Shown piece by piece: positions 12,934 through 26,123 of a stretch of DNA of 64,000 nt (the stretch's first letter is position 1; every line of letters begins with the position of its first letter). The notes below the pieces were generated by a model that worked only from the letters and a program-made list of their open reading frames with translations, searched no databases and was not told where the DNA came from. The DNA is from Fasciola hepatica (Eukaryota; Platyhelminthes; Trematoda; Plagiorchiida; Fasciolidae), in contig CANUEZ040000180.1 of assembly GCA_948099385.1 (NCBI GenBank), positions 3,507,501 to 3,571,500 on the forward strand, in the 5' to 3' direction. A program made the position numbers and the translations under genes.

Positions 12934-13854
12934 AAATTCTCTCTTTCTAAGCTTTTGCAGATCCTAGTTTAAAATGTGAGTAATGTGGGTCACAAGAATC
13001 GTATTTCGAGCAACACATAGCCTCTGTATCGATCACCAGCAAGAAAGCGGAATCCGTATCGCATCCCGAATGCACCAGAGATGTGGCACACCACCCGACA
13101 GATTTCGGTCCCATGTCGTTCCTTTGCAGCATTTGTGAAATTGAATTTTTTTGGACTGCCTTGGAACAGGAGTAAGAAGTCCCCAGTTCTAACATGAATA
13201 TATCATGTGATTTAAACCACGGTTCCATGCGATTAATTTAAGGTAGATCTAATCCACCAAGAAGATTCTTGTGTGCCAAACTGCCGTCCAGTCTAGTAGT
13301 GACTCAAAAAATCAGATCGTTACTCCCGAATCAGAGAACACGGAATTGGTAAGCTACATGTATTGCAACGATCTCTGAAATGAATTACATTTCAATGAAC
13401 CACAGAAGTTGTCTATGACAAATTGACTCCAGGGATATAAATGAGATTCTAGTATACAAAGCATAGAACTGGATGATCCCGTTAAAAAAAACAGCGAGTT
13501 GAATGTCGAACGTCGAAGAGTAATAGATGGCTGTCAAGACTCGCACTCACGATAACGAACGAAAGGGTTCAGATTGGGATGTATACGAGAGGTTATTTGC
13601 CCACATCAGAAGAGAAAACTAGGCAAACCGGATCTGACGACGGAATAGGCATGGTCACACTTGACGGAAGAAGCACGTTTGATACCCATTGGCTACAGTA
13701 CAGGGTTTCGTTGGAATACTTTTTCAAAACGCATACCTGAACAAATTAAAGTCAAATATGAGTGAGTATTTAAGCTAACCTTAATCCCTTCGTGACTAGA
13801 ATAGTTTGCTCATTCTCGTGACGAGTATTCTAATCACTACAAACTTGAGGTTTG

Positions 13855-14737
13855 GAATTATTCAGAAGTTTTCGTGCAGCGAACTGAGGCCATATAGTCC
13901 GAATCATGGTCAGCTACTTTCAAGCGATCAGTGATACTAGTGTCGAGCCTACTGGCCTTTTCAATGAAAACAGATTTATCGTTACCGGAAATGATACGAA
14001 AAGCCCAAATGAGCTGGATGAAATGATGATTTACCAGCATCACAACGAAGGAAATCATGAGAGCATACAGTCGAATTCTTAAGAATGTAAATAGGATGAA
14101 CAGGTGAGAGAGTTGAGAGAGAACGGATTAGTCTCATTTACGGTTGGAATTTACGAACAAGGTTATCAGATTCAACAGCATCGGAATTGTGTCTGAAAAT
14201 CTTACCGGGCAATATTAGTAGGAGTGTGCTAATCACCAAGTCAGCAGGACAAAATCCAGTCTCCTCTAAAATAGTGCCTGTGGACACCATGGGTAACGGA
14301 AGGGCGTCTGTCCACTTGATTGCATGAGAGCTGGAAGTGAATAAATCATATAGTTCTCTATGAAAGCTTTCCACCAGCCTATTATATGATGGAAACAAGC
14401 TGCCATGAGTGAATATTTATATTCAAGGAAGGAAGTAAAATCTTCGAAGAGTTTTAATTGAAACAATACACCTCTATCCTGGTGACCGTGAAGGGAACAT
14501 CAATGAAAAAAATTCGATTATGCTAAAACCTTTTTCCGAATTTATTTCACTGGGGTTATCAGCTTGAGGGACAGCCTTGAGCCAACGCATAAAACGACAT
14601 GGACAGATGACGGGGAAATGGTATCCGTCGACCGATGGTAATGGCCCAGCTACATCTCAATGGGCTTGTGGGTACTTGAGCAGGGGATGAACGTATGTGC
14701 CGACGGATCTGGTTCCGTTGACAAGATGTGCATATTC
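13855..14737 (-). pseudogene. Ty3/gypsy integrase fossil, left arm
   Basis: This is the mirror of 31318-32200; see that entry for the zinc-binding, catalytic and C-terminal motifs. The decay is identical in both arms. Confidence 0.7.
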
Positions 14738-15879
14738 TAGATCAATGACGAGCATCTCCATCCCGAATTTCGACTAGAAAATTTCCAGCAGAACACATTT
14801 GTAGTCACAATAGCTGCTAATAATAGTTTCATTTAAATTAACGAGTGCACAGTCGCGCTGATAACTGTTCAATAGAGTCACACAGGACGAGGTCAAGGCG
14901 AAATATTCGCAGGCGTTTTTCAGTTTATTTCCTAAAACATTTTAGAACAACCGAATATTCCTTGAACACAATCCTAATGGCGAATATGGCACTGACGGTT
15001 TACACGTCGCTGATTCAAATTTCAAGACATAATACTCATCAGTTTCTAGCCTGTGATTATCTAATTAAATCTTCCGTGAAATTCAAGTGATGGATCAGGC
15101 GGTACAAAACGAGCCATATCTTTTGCTTGTGGAACACAAAAGAAGAGGTTTTGAATGACTCGTAATCTGCAGTGCTGAAGAATAACATGTTATGGATTGA
15201 TATCAGTGGTGTCCTTCCCACTGGCGAATTGCATTAGAAAAATGTTTTTTTTTTAAACCGAAGGGCAGGATATTCCCTGAACTGCATATTGGTCGTTTGT
15301 AATCAAACTGGTTTCGTGTTCTCAACCAAGGAACACTTATGCAACTCCTGTAAAATCATTGGGAATAATCCTCTTCCTTAAATACCGCTTTCTACCATGC
15401 GGTTTTAGGAATCCAATTAGGTTTATAAGCGCGGACAATGTGTCAGTTGTCACCGACGTTGAACTGACATTTAAAAACCGAATGTCATGTTTCATTTGAA
15501 ATCCAAGAATTACGGTCAGGGTATTGAAGTAAAATACGAATGCCTACGGACAAATTATTGTGCAGTTCAGGGTTAAATTACATGACTTGAATAGAGAAAT
15601 AGTGTGCCTCACTGAATTTTCAGAAGTGGAAATTCACCACTCCTTTCAAGCTTACTCTAATATGACTTTATGGGAACACATGATGTCAAAAAAGCTCATT
15701 TACAGTGTTCCACATCGATGCCATTACATCACAATATATTACGACACGTTGAGGAACTGGACCACTTAGACAGATAGGGAGTGATAGAAATCAATGGTGA
15801 CATAAAAAAGGGAAGAAACGATCGTGATTCAGGCTTTGTTCAAGACCAGATGTGATCTATTTCTCACGTGTTATGTCAG
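14738..15879. other. Intergenic, left arm, no gene seen
   Basis: It contains a T10 homopolymer near 15247 and short frames only. It mirrors 30176-31317. Confidence 0.4.
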
Positions 15880-17575
15880 TATTCATTTGATTTGTGACCT
15901 GTTATAGGGTGAAGGAAGGGCCAGAGCAGCTTGAGAGCACACACAAATTGTTTTCGGGCACACAGAGAAGAGGTTGTGTAGGTGGACGCCAACAGACTCA
16001 GCTGTGGCCAGGATGCAACATTTTGCTTGTCTTGATTTTTGATCCCGGATCTTATACGGAGTGCGAAAAGCCTCGCACACATTTACAGTGATTGGACTGA
16101 GCTAGGTGTGAAACGACCGCATTAGTGAGCGATCTGACTGTTCCAGTATGCAACTGTGCATGGTGGTGTTCGTGGGTACGTTCAGACAAACATCTGGTCG
16201 TGCGGCCGTTGTACATTGTCCACAGGAACAAGTGAGTGAGTGCACACAAAATGAGGCTGCAGAATCGGGTATTTTGTCTTCCAACCGCGAAATCACTGCT
16301 GCTCTGGATTGGAACAACATCCGCAGATTAGCTGCGTAAAATGTTTTGCTGATGAAGCCTGACAATCTCCTCTTGGTCTTCGCTGCCAAAGCGTCAACTT
16401 TGAATGCAAACTTATGCATAATGACTTCTTTTCCACTATGAACTCTCTTGGAGTTTTCCGCTCTGACTGTATCATCTTATCAACTAAGCGGTCCGGGTAG
16501 CTATTCCGGAGAAAAATCCTTCGCACCGTTCGGAGTCCTTCCTCAATTGTATCCTCCGAACATATTCGTCTTGGTCTGTTCACGAGGCACCTGATTAGGT
16601 TCCTCTTCAACTTAAGAGGCACGAAACTGTGGAAGTGGTTGCATTGTCCATTCCACGTCACCTTTCTGTCTACGGAAGGACTGGTTGAACCATCTTCACC
16701 ACGATTCATCTGAATATCCAACAAGCCTATTGTATTGTTTGATTCTGTTTCCATTGCGAACTGCAAGTTGTCATGAGCTGAATCAAACGAACTTAAACGA
16801 TGACCTATTCGGTCTGAGGAATTGATTACACAAAAGATATCATCTACTAGCGTTCGTATAAACGACAGCTACTGATCATTCCAAATTTGTCATAAACACG
16901 TCGGCAAACAGTCTTCCAAGTGGGGAGCCCAATCCTATCCCGTTCTTTAGACGGTAGGTCTGACCGTTGAAATTGAACTGAATGTTGTATGTGCAGAAGA
17001 ACAGCAGTTGTTTCACAGCATCTAAGGGAATGCCAATCTCTACTGCGTTGCTTTCGATATCGTTGTATAAATATTCGATGCTTTCACCGTTTGGAACTTT
17101 GGTAAAGACAGAACTGACATCTAACGATAGCACCCGTCGCTCTTCCACATTGAGGTCTTTTTTTACAGCCTATGAATTCAAATGTATCTTTCAAGCTGTG
17201 TTTTGATATTTTCCGCCTACCCGGTTCCAGTAGAGTTGTCAACCATTTGGCCACTGCATGTTACAGAGAATCGCACACGTCTCGGATGGGTCTTAGGGAA
17301 ACTTTATTCTTAAGATTTTCTGGTAATCCATACAATCTGGGAATGATAAATCCTGTAGACCGTATCAGTTCGAAAGTAGATGAGTCTATCAGGTCATTTT
17401 GATCCAAATGTCGTAAAATGTTGGACACAGACTTCCTTATTTGTTGCGTTTTGTCCTTCTCTGTTGCCATTTTCTCGAACTTGCATGTTTCATTCAAAAT
17501 TGTTTCCATTTTTGTGATAAATTCTGTACTATACCTGCAACCATGAAATTCACTGGTGTGTAAGTCCTGCAACAT
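15880..17575 (-). pseudogene. Penelope-like retroelement fossil, left arm
   Basis: This is the mirror of 28480-30175 with the same in-frame stop and frameshifts; see that entry. Confidence 0.8.
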
Positions 17576-17683
17576 AACATTTCAACAAATGACTTACACA
17601 TGTAGACCACCCACGATTTATTAATCAATCTTTCAATTTTGAAAGTCACATGACCTCTTGTGGTGTAGTTTAGTATATCAAAA

Positions 17684-17758
17684 CTCCTACGGTGAGCTGA
17701 GCTTTCACACCGCATGGCCAATCATATTATGTGAAACCTGATCTCCTATTGCCAACAC
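17684..17758 (-). repeat. Spaced tandem repeat, copy 1, left arm
   Basis: It is similar by eye to 18064-18139, about 380 bases away in the same orientation. The shared core includes a run around ACATAATAT and a GTGTGAA block. Mirror: 28297-28371. Confidence 0.45.
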
Positions 17759-18063
17759 TCAAATAATAATCCGGCTCTGTTGCTTGTTTATAACGGTCTG
17801 ATTTCTTTGTGTCTATACCCTAACGGAGAAGTCGTTCATCGTTGGAGTCTGTCACTGTGCAGGAAGTGTTCTGCTAACATGTAAAGTCAGTGGCGGAAAC
17901 AGTGCTGTATCACGTATTGTCTATATTCAATACCTCATAGAGAGTCAGCATGAATGGACTTGTGGCTCGGTTGTTCGACTCACAATCATTCACTTCGATG
18001 TCGATGTGCTCTGAAGCTGATGGTTCCTGACAAGGATGATATAGCTGTGCAGTTTCTCTATGC

Positions 18064-18139
18064 TCTTCTGTAGTGAGTTGAGCATTCACACTGCATTATG
18101 AATTATATTATGTATAACCGATTCTCCTACTACTAACAC
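18064..18139 (-). repeat. Spaced tandem repeat, copy 2, left arm
   Basis: This is the partner of 17684-17758. Mirror: 27916-27991. Confidence 0.45.
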
Positions 18140-19931
18140 ACTTATATCAACACTTGTTCATTGCAAAACTTATTAAGTAAGTCTCTGCTAATACAAAATC
18201 ACCTCAGGTTCCACATATAATCAGTCGAGGTGGACTACAGCTGTTACTGGAAGCGAAAAACCAAGGATGTGACACACTATCTATTAGGAGGCTGAGTCAG
18301 TTGAATCGACTACGTGATACAGGGATGTTATATTGAATGTTTACAATTTCTGCCATATTCATAGCATGACAGTTCACCGTTGGTTACTAAGCCTGGTAAA
18401 TTTGGTGGAAAACGTGCGTCATCGATCCGGTATAGAATCGAGGGAACATACACTAATCGAGTTTGGTTCCGTCCTTCCTTACCAATTCGAAACGAATCGT
18501 GCTTTGCCGTCCCAAGATAACCCATGATTGTTCATTCGTTCTAACGTGTCATTTCAATCACACAACTGATCGACATATGATTACATCTCGCGTATTCTCC
18601 ATGAAAAGAAAAGCCGAGGCTCAGTATCGCTGTCATTGAGACCCGCTGATTTCCCTCGTCTCATACATACCTGTAATCAAAACCCCAATACGATCGATAA
18701 TCAGCCTCACTGTATTGCGCTATTATTTCTGGCTGATACACACGTGCGCACGCACAGAGATGTGAATAATCAGTCACCCAGCTTTCACACAATCCTTGTG
18801 TTCCGCGATTCCTTTGCTCGTCAGAAATTCGGCAGTAGGTTTTTCTATCCTCCCCACTAACTCAATACTCAGAAGACTATCCCACATGCACACCGTGTTG
18901 GTCCGACTGATATGAGGCTTCATCATCGTTGTCAGGATATAACTTCCATCCTATCGACCCTGCCATCGATTGGCTACCCTATATTTCGTATTTCCGTTGT
19001 CTAAACCCTTGGGCCCAATCCTGAACCTGTGATGACCACGAACGTGCCTTGACTGTCTACCAACGATGAGTCAAGAGAGCCGCACAACGGGTGAATACCA
19101 AACGAAGTGGAACACGAAGCTTGGGCCTGTTTGTCTCAGTAAAACAGGATAACGAAATAACAACCACTGTGTTCCGTTCTCGGTAGACAGTAATGTGATG
19201 ACTCCGCAAAGCTTATCACATCAACCTCAAATTGTTGTCAATTCAATATCGACTGTCATTATCGCATCACTAATGCGAACAGGGCTATCAGGTGAACGGA
19301 ACATGCTGAAAACAGGAACGGTGCAAAAAGTAGTGTGGCTCATTAATATTGAAAGCATCTTGGATTATCTACCATTGTTGGGTGGAATGGCAGTCTGAGC
19401 ACAGCCTACTGTTTGCCTTAGGATAGAGAAATGGAAACACAGCATCATGCCAGGATTACCATAGTTATGGCCATTGGACTTGAGGTGAAGCCGTTGTTAA
19501 TTCGAATGCATCATATGTAACTCCATATGAAATCACCAAGTTTTTCACAGACATTACTGTGCCAATCAATTATCTTCCTACTCAGTTGAAAAACAGTTTG
19601 GAAGATATAATGTTCGTTACGTGAAAGATTTGAACTGAAACTGCAATCACGCTCTGATAATATCGGAAAAAATGCTCGCAGAATCAGAATAAATTTGGTA
19701 GAAGGCTTTCAGGAACATGAGGAGATATATGCGTAAACTTGACGCAGAATTGTCTGAGTTATCGGATTTAAAATGAGACACACACGATTGAGGAAGGTCA
19801 TTCCAAGGTACATGTTAAATCGAACTGTGTAGCTGAATGGTGCGCGGAGTATAACCATCATTCAGAAAGGTTTATTGAGAATGGGTGTGTTTTGTTCAGC
19901 TGAAACAAGCATGTGCTTAGACAAACAATCT

Positions 19932-19985
19932 CGCACGCACACGCACACACATACGCACACACATACGCACACACATACACACACT
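19932..19985 (+). repeat. CA-rich microsatellite, left arm
   Basis: It is an imperfect array of CACA units with regular TACG or TACA interruptions, period about 12. The reverse complement at 26070-26123 has the same length and interruptions. That is notable because microsatellites change length fast. Confidence 0.85.
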
Positions 19986-21650
19986 GCATATACGTGATCG
20001 AAATATATTGCAATAATGGGCACACCCCTGCAGTCGTACACACACGTGAAGAACTGGGGCTATTCGAGCTTCGACCTGGACGACAGTGACCAACCAGACT
20101 GTCCACGTGTTGCTCGACCATGCGCAGTTTATTCCGAATGCAAAGCTATCTTACACTTCAGATTGCATATATCATTGACTCATGCATTATCCCGGTCACT
20201 GGGTTTTCGTGTTCTTGCCTATACTAGTGCCTGCCGTACGTTCGTACTGAATACACGTTCACCGGTACGGGTGTGCCTTCCTTCTGCTACTGAATTCGTG
20301 AAAGTACCAGGGTGAAGATACATTTAGAATAAGAGAAAGAGCTGCGGGAATGATGACTTTGTTCAAAATAACTAACAATGTTTTGAGGATGGTCAGATCG
20401 GTTGTTTATTCCATTTTGGTAATACATCCTGAAAAAAACTTGACATCAGCATACTGAGTTACAGCTCCGAAATTTTTAATTAACCTGCTTCCGATGGACA
20501 CCCCATTAGAATCGGTTCTACGTCACGAATTGCAGAAGTAACAAAAAAGAAAGGCAATGTGTTATTTCCAGCAAAATGCTACACTTTTTGTTTGCATTTC
20601 AGATGCAATGGAGAAAACAATTGGAGTATTTTATTACTCGGATTCCACACTACTGAATCCCGCAATGTTATCTAAATGTTAGGAAAGATATACTTCTCAT
20701 AAATTAGAACCATAGTATGGAGGAGGAAATAAAGTATACAACTCAAGGTTGGTGAGTGAAGGCAACAATGGCAGATTTAAATACCACAATCGGGGAAAGT
20801 GGAAATTAATTTCAGGAGAAATATTAATTTGCCATGTGACGCTTCACATGACTGCTACGTCCATCGCAGTTCGCAACCGCCAAATGCCTTGAATTAGAAT
20901 ACAAATGCACAAAACTCCATAGGCTATCAACATGATATGCTTGTCTTTGCACACTCATTTATCCGTATGTTAGACAACCGTCGCAGAAAAAATAATAAGC
21001 AACGGTGTCATTGTTCACTAGCGCACTTCATCCCACTTTCCCTTGAGTCACGGTGGTTGAGTCAATTTTGGCTACTGACAATTGCTCCAGTAGTAAAACT
21101 GCAGTTCCATGGAAATTGATCGACATCTGACCTTTGGTGCTTACCCTACAGCGTCCTTCGATCACCCCACTCGTATTGACAATGCAGTCGAGTTAATCAA
21201 CATTCACGTGTCACCATAATAGTTCTTCTTATCATGCTCACTCGTGCTCGGATGCTCTAAGATCTTCCTCGGACGGTGACTTGTGAGCCGGACTCAGACG
21301 ACTAACCGTAAAACATCTCCACTCTCTTGAATTCGGTTCACACTGGATCAGATATACCTGCACAAGTGAACTACAATTTTTGCTATCTTTTTCCGGGTGC
21401 ACCAAGCTCTGATCATTCGAATTACCATATTCTCGACTTCATTGTCATTGTGGGATTTGCAGAAATCACATGGGCTTGCCGAGAGTACTGTTCATGACTC
21501 ACGATGCTTCGTAAAATCTCAGTAGTTTTGCAATCGGAATAGCCTAGTGCATAAAAGCAGCCCCTCGATTGGCAAGGTGATCAATTAGGTTTATTGTCCG
21601 GGATTCAGCCAGCACCAATTTCCCTCGTCTCATACAGACCTATAACAAAC

Positions 21651-22641
21651 GAGACTATATCTGTATACAGACTTGTGTGAATGAAGCATTTTAAATCTCG
21701 ACGGGATGGAAGGCAGTGAGACGGCTTTAGAGAGTGTGGAACGAGATCAATGATTTATGTCGGAAAATAACCTGGTTATGAAATTTTCACACCCATCGAA
21801 ATGCGAGCTAATGATAGAGTCAGTGAGAATACCTCCATTAAGTTGTTACAACACGAGAGCAGTTTCAGAGATCTGGTGACAGGACTAAAATCTTTCCATC
21901 TCAAATCGTGGAAATAATAGAAGGTCTGTAAAGCCAAAGACGGAGGATGCAAAATGTTACAAACCGAAGTACAAGACTGTAAGGTACTCCAATTTTTCGT
22001 GGTCTGAATGATGGAAAAAGAAGCTTTCTGACTTTGGTGGGGACTGATACAATGTGACTAGTCCGACAAAAGTTGTGAGTTAAAGTGAATCCTATTAACG
22101 GACAGAAAAAGCTTTGAGTAGATGTTGCTTACCAATAGAGAGATATGGGATGTGAATAAAACAGTCTGGTAGCTTGATTCACATTGAAAATCGCACGAAG
22201 CATCAAAACAACTTAAGATGTTCAGCGAAGAAGATTAAGAGGCAGACAATTCACCCAAATTTGAAGGAAGTTCTGAAATACTTTTCTGTTGTAGAGATGT
22301 CCGAAAGCAACGTCATCGGTATCTTTGAAACCAGTGAGATTAAATAAGATAGGAAAGTTTACCAATATGGGGGGAAGAAGGAATTGTGGACAGAATGGGA
22401 CCATGGAATCACCAAAGTATACTTGAACAGAAGACGTGTCGGCTATCAAGGGAAGTAGATTTTATGCGACTAGAAAAATGAGCGTGGATTAGTGTTCAGA
22501 TTGCTATCTTCACCCCACTTATCATGTAGAATAGTCAGAGGTTATCGCAATTTTGAGAACCAAAAACGTATATATATATATATATATAAATATATATATA
22601 TGCAAGACAAAGTAGCCACGATGATCAATAGTGGAAGCAAT
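21651..22641 (+). repeat. Foldback ITR, central copy, left arm
   Basis: The reverse complement is 23391-24404. It includes a 75-codon open frame on - (22222-22449) and an AT tract at about 22569-22602. The inner end is placed where loop sequence replaces the shared bases after 22641. Confidence 0.85.
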
Positions 22642-23390
22642 TCGGGCCACCAGACTAATGGCACCTGACTTGTTTTAGAGCTCTAAGAATAGAGCTAGGG
22701 ATAACGAGGTCGGGTTCAAGGGATTACATGTATGAAAGGGGAAGTGAGGATGCGATGTTTAGCTCCAGCTTAGGCCTTGCATAGCACAACTGTTTCACAT
22801 CTTCCCCGTGTCACGACAGTTCTTGTTGCCCAGCACTGTGTCTAAATACAGATTCTTCAGATCTCGTATTTCAGTCTTGATAGGAGAGGATAGCATTTTT
22901 ACAGCATGATGCCAGCCCGATTTTTGCGTTCTTCCCTTAGCTCCACGGAACCACTTCATGCAAGGAGCGGGAAGCATTAAAATCCGAACATAATAGGTTT
23001 CCGTGGGGCGACACGTCATTTGAAAAATTAAGGTATTTGGTTGTGTGTTCGCAATATAAGGACGCATTGTGTAAAGGAAACAGAAGAATTAATAGAGTCA
23101 ACAAATGCCTTGAGCTTTACGAGAATCTAAGGAGTGCAAAATCATTTGCAGACAGTGCTTGGTGGAAGCAAGGAGCTGGTCGGAGTTTTGCTTTCACAAT
23201 ACATTTAGGGGGTCGAAGTAAATCACAGTAATCAGAAATGCTAACGAGGGCAAATTGAAAATCTGTGAAGATATTTGGTTGAACAACTGCTGCTGATTTA
23301 GCGAGGAATCGTTTTTCTTGTCCCTAAATTGAGCTAGTTTTCAAAGCTGGATATCCTTACGCAGTTTCCTTTCGGAAGTTTGCTGACTCT
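22642..23390. other. Foldback loop at the palindrome centre
   Basis: These 749 bases have no inverted partner inside the central structure. They are the only non-palindromic part between 2852 and 43203. The same sequence occurs inverted at 1506-2254. Open frames 22795-23067 (-) and 23037-23231 (+) overlap head to head and resemble nothing I know. Confidence 0.8.
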
Positions 23391-23444
23391 ATTGCTTCCA
23401 CTATTGATCATCGTGGCTACTTTGTCTTGCATATATATATATTT

Positions 23445-23486
<42 letters not shown>

Positions 23487-24404
23487 GTTTTTGGTTCTCA
23501 AAATTGCGATAACCTCTGACTATTCTACATGATAAGTGGGGTGAAGATAGCAATCTGAACACTAATCCACGCTCATTTTTCTAGTCGCATAAAATCTACT
23601 TCCCTTGATAGCCGACACGTCTTCTGTTCAAGTATACTTTGGTGATTCCATGGTCCCATTCTGTCCACAATTCCTTCTTCCCCCCATATTGGTAAACTTT
23701 CCTATCTTATTTAATCTCACTGGTTTCAAAGATACCGATGACGTTGCTTTCGGACATCTCTACAACAGAAAAGTATTTCAGAACTTCCTTCAAATTTGGG
23801 TGAATTGTCTGCCTCTTAATCTTCTTCGCTGAACATCTTAAGTTGTTTTGATGCTTCGTGCGATTTTCAATGTGAATCAAGCTACCAGACTGTTTTATTC
23901 ACATCCCATATCTCTCTATTGGTAAGCAACATCTACTCAAAGCTTTTTCTGTCCGTTAATTAGGATTCACTTTAACTCACAACTTTTGTCGGACTAGTCA
24001 CATTGTATCAGTCCCCACCAAAGTCAGAAAGCTTCTTTTTCCATCATTCAGACCACGAAAAATTGGAGTACCTTACAGTCTTGTACTTCGGTTTGTAACA
24101 TTTTGCATCCTCCGTCTTTGGCTTTACAGACCTTCTATTATTTCCACGATTTGAGATGGAAAGATTTTAGTCCTGTCACCAGATCTCTGAAACTGCTCTC
24201 GTGTTGTAACAACTTAATGGAGGTATTCTCACTGACTCTATCATTAGCTCGCATTTCGATGGGTGTGAAAATTTCATAACCAGGTTATTTTCCGACATAA
24301 ATCATTGATCTCGTTCCACACTCTCTAAAGCCGTCTCACTGCCTTCCATCCCGTCGAGATTTAAAATGCTTCATTCACACAAGTCTGTATACAGATATAG
24401 TCTC
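23391..24404 (-). repeat. Foldback ITR, central copy, right arm
   Basis: This is the inverted partner of 21651-22641. It has a longer AT tract (about 23430-23485) with the same interruption as the left ITR of the left element. The open frame 23605-23832 (+) is the same 75 codons as in the other ITRs. Confidence 0.85.
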
Positions 24405-26069
24405 GTTTGTTATAGGTCTGTATGAGACGAGGGAAATTGGTGCTGGCTGAATCCCGGACAATAAACCTAATTGATCACCTTGCCAATCGAGGGGCTGCTT
24501 TTATGCACTAGGCTATTCCGATTGCAAAACTACTGAGATTTTACGAAGCATCGTGAGTCATGAACAGTACTCTCGGCAAGCCCATGTGATTTCTGCAAAT
24601 CCCACAATGACAATGAAGTCGAGAATATGGTAATTCGAATGATCAGAGCTTGGTGCACCCGGAAAAAGATAGCAAAAATTGTAGTTCACTTGTGCAGGTA
24701 TATCTGATCCAGTGTGAACCGAATTCAAGAGAGTGGAGATGTTTTACGGTTAGTCGTCTGAGTCCGGCTCACAAGTCACCGTCCGAGGAAGATCTTAGAG
24801 CATCCGAGCACGAGTGAGCATGATAAGAAGAACTATTATGGTGACACGTGAATGTTGATTAACTCGACTGCATTGTCAATACGAGTGGGGTGATCGAAGG
24901 ACGCTGTAGGGTAAGCACCAAAGGTCAGATGTCGATCAATTTCCATGGAACTGCAGTTTTACTACTGGAGCAATTGTCAGTAGCCAAAATTGACTCAACC
25001 ACCGTGACTCAAGGGAAAGTGGGATGAAGTGCGCTAGTGAACAATGACACCGTTGCTTATTATTTTTTCTGCGACGGTTGTCTAACATACGGATAAATGA
25101 GTGTGCAAAGACAAGCATATCATGTTGATAGCCTATGGAGTTTTGTGCATTTGTATTCTAATTCAAGGCATTTGGCGGTTGCGAACTGCGATGGACGTAG
25201 CAGTCATGTGAAGCGTCACATGGCAAATTAATATTTCTCCTGAAATTAATTTCCACTTTCCCCGATTGTGGTATTTAAATCTGCCATTGTTGCCTTCACT
25301 CACCAACCTTGAGTTGTATACTTTATTTCCTCCTCCATACTATGGTTCTAATTTATGAGAAGTATATCTTTCCTAACATTTAGATAACATTGCGGGATTC
25401 AGTAGTGTGGAATCCGAGTAATAAAATACTCCAATTGTTTTCTCCATTGCATCTGAAATGCAAACAAAAAGTGTAGCATTTTGCTGGAAATAACACATTG
25501 CCTTTCTTTTTTGTTACTTCTGCAATTCGTGACGTAGAACCGATTCTAATGGGGTGTCCATCGGAAGCAGGTTAATTAAAAATTTCGGAGCTGTAACTCA
25601 GTATGCTGATGTCAAGTTTTTTTCAGGATGTATTACCAAAATGGAATAAACAACCGATCTGACCATCCTCAAAACATTGTTAGTTATTTTGAACAAAGTC
25701 ATCATTCCCGCAGCTCTTTCTCTTATTCTAAATGTATCTTCACCCTGGTACTTTCACGAATTCAGTAGCAGAAGGAAGGCACACCCGTACCGGTGAACGT
25801 GTATTCAGTACGAACGTACGGCAGGCACTAGTATAGGCAAGAACACGAAAACCCAGTGACCGGGATAATGCATGAGTCAATGATATATGCAATCTGAAGT
25901 GTAAGATAGCTTTGCATTCGGAATAAACTGCGCATGGTCGAGCAACACGTGGACAGTCTGGTTGGTCACTGTCGTCCAGGTCGAAGCTCGAATAGCCCCA
26001 GTTCTTCACGTGTGTGTACGACTGCAGGGGTGTGCCCATTATTGCAATATATTTCGATCACGTATATGC

Positions 26070-26123
26070 AGTGTGTGTATGTGTGTGCGTATGTGTGTGC
26101 GTATGTGTGTGCGTGTGCGTGCG
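26070..26123 (-). repeat. CA-rich microsatellite, right arm
   Basis: This is the mirror of 19932-19985 with the same length and interruption pattern. Confidence 0.85.

Larger units (their letters stand above)
2852..21650. repeat. Left arm of the giant palindrome
   Basis: This 18,799-base arm is the reverse complement of 24405-43203. For paired features the two coordinates sum to 46055 from one end to the other, which means no net insertion or deletion. All paired translations are identical, and an 8-base and a 10-base homopolymer have the same length in both arms. The arm contains the mirror images (- strand) of every feature described in the right arm. Confidence 0.95.
17576..21650. other. 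Intergenic, left arm, repeats only
   Basis: No gene was supported. It holds a tandem pair of about 75-base repeats (17684-17758 and 18064-18139), a CA-rich microsatellite (19932-19985), and two copies of a 28-base motif (18649-18676 and 21618-21645). The second motif copy lies just outside the central foldback ITR. It mirrors 24405-28479. Confidence 0.45.
21651..24404 (+). mobile_element. Foldback-type element, central copy, palindrome core
   Basis: This is the full-length copy: left ITR (21651-22641, 991 bases), loop (22642-23390, 749 bases) and right ITR (23391-24404, 1014 bases). The two ITRs differ by a one-base indel (positions paired across 22092 and 23961) and by AT-tract length. It sits exactly at the symmetry axis of the 40-kb palindrome, so its ITRs merge with the palindrome arms, and its outer ends can only be placed by comparison with the left copy (identity ends near base 500-524). 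Target-site duplications cannot be judged because the two flanks mirror each other. No transposase was recognised in the loop or ITRs, so it would have to be mobilised by another element if it still moves. The class is inferred from structure. Confidence 0.75.

Noticed and set aside
19858..20121. 87-codon frame over the CA microsatellite, also at 25934-26197
   Set aside because: It is a translation of simple repeat (alternating Val, Cys and Tyr) with no other support.
21651..24404. CRISPR-like or bacterial mobile element reading of the regular inverted and repeated sequences
   Set aside because: There are no short spaced repeats, no cas or integrase genes, and the surrounding fossils are animal retrotransposons.
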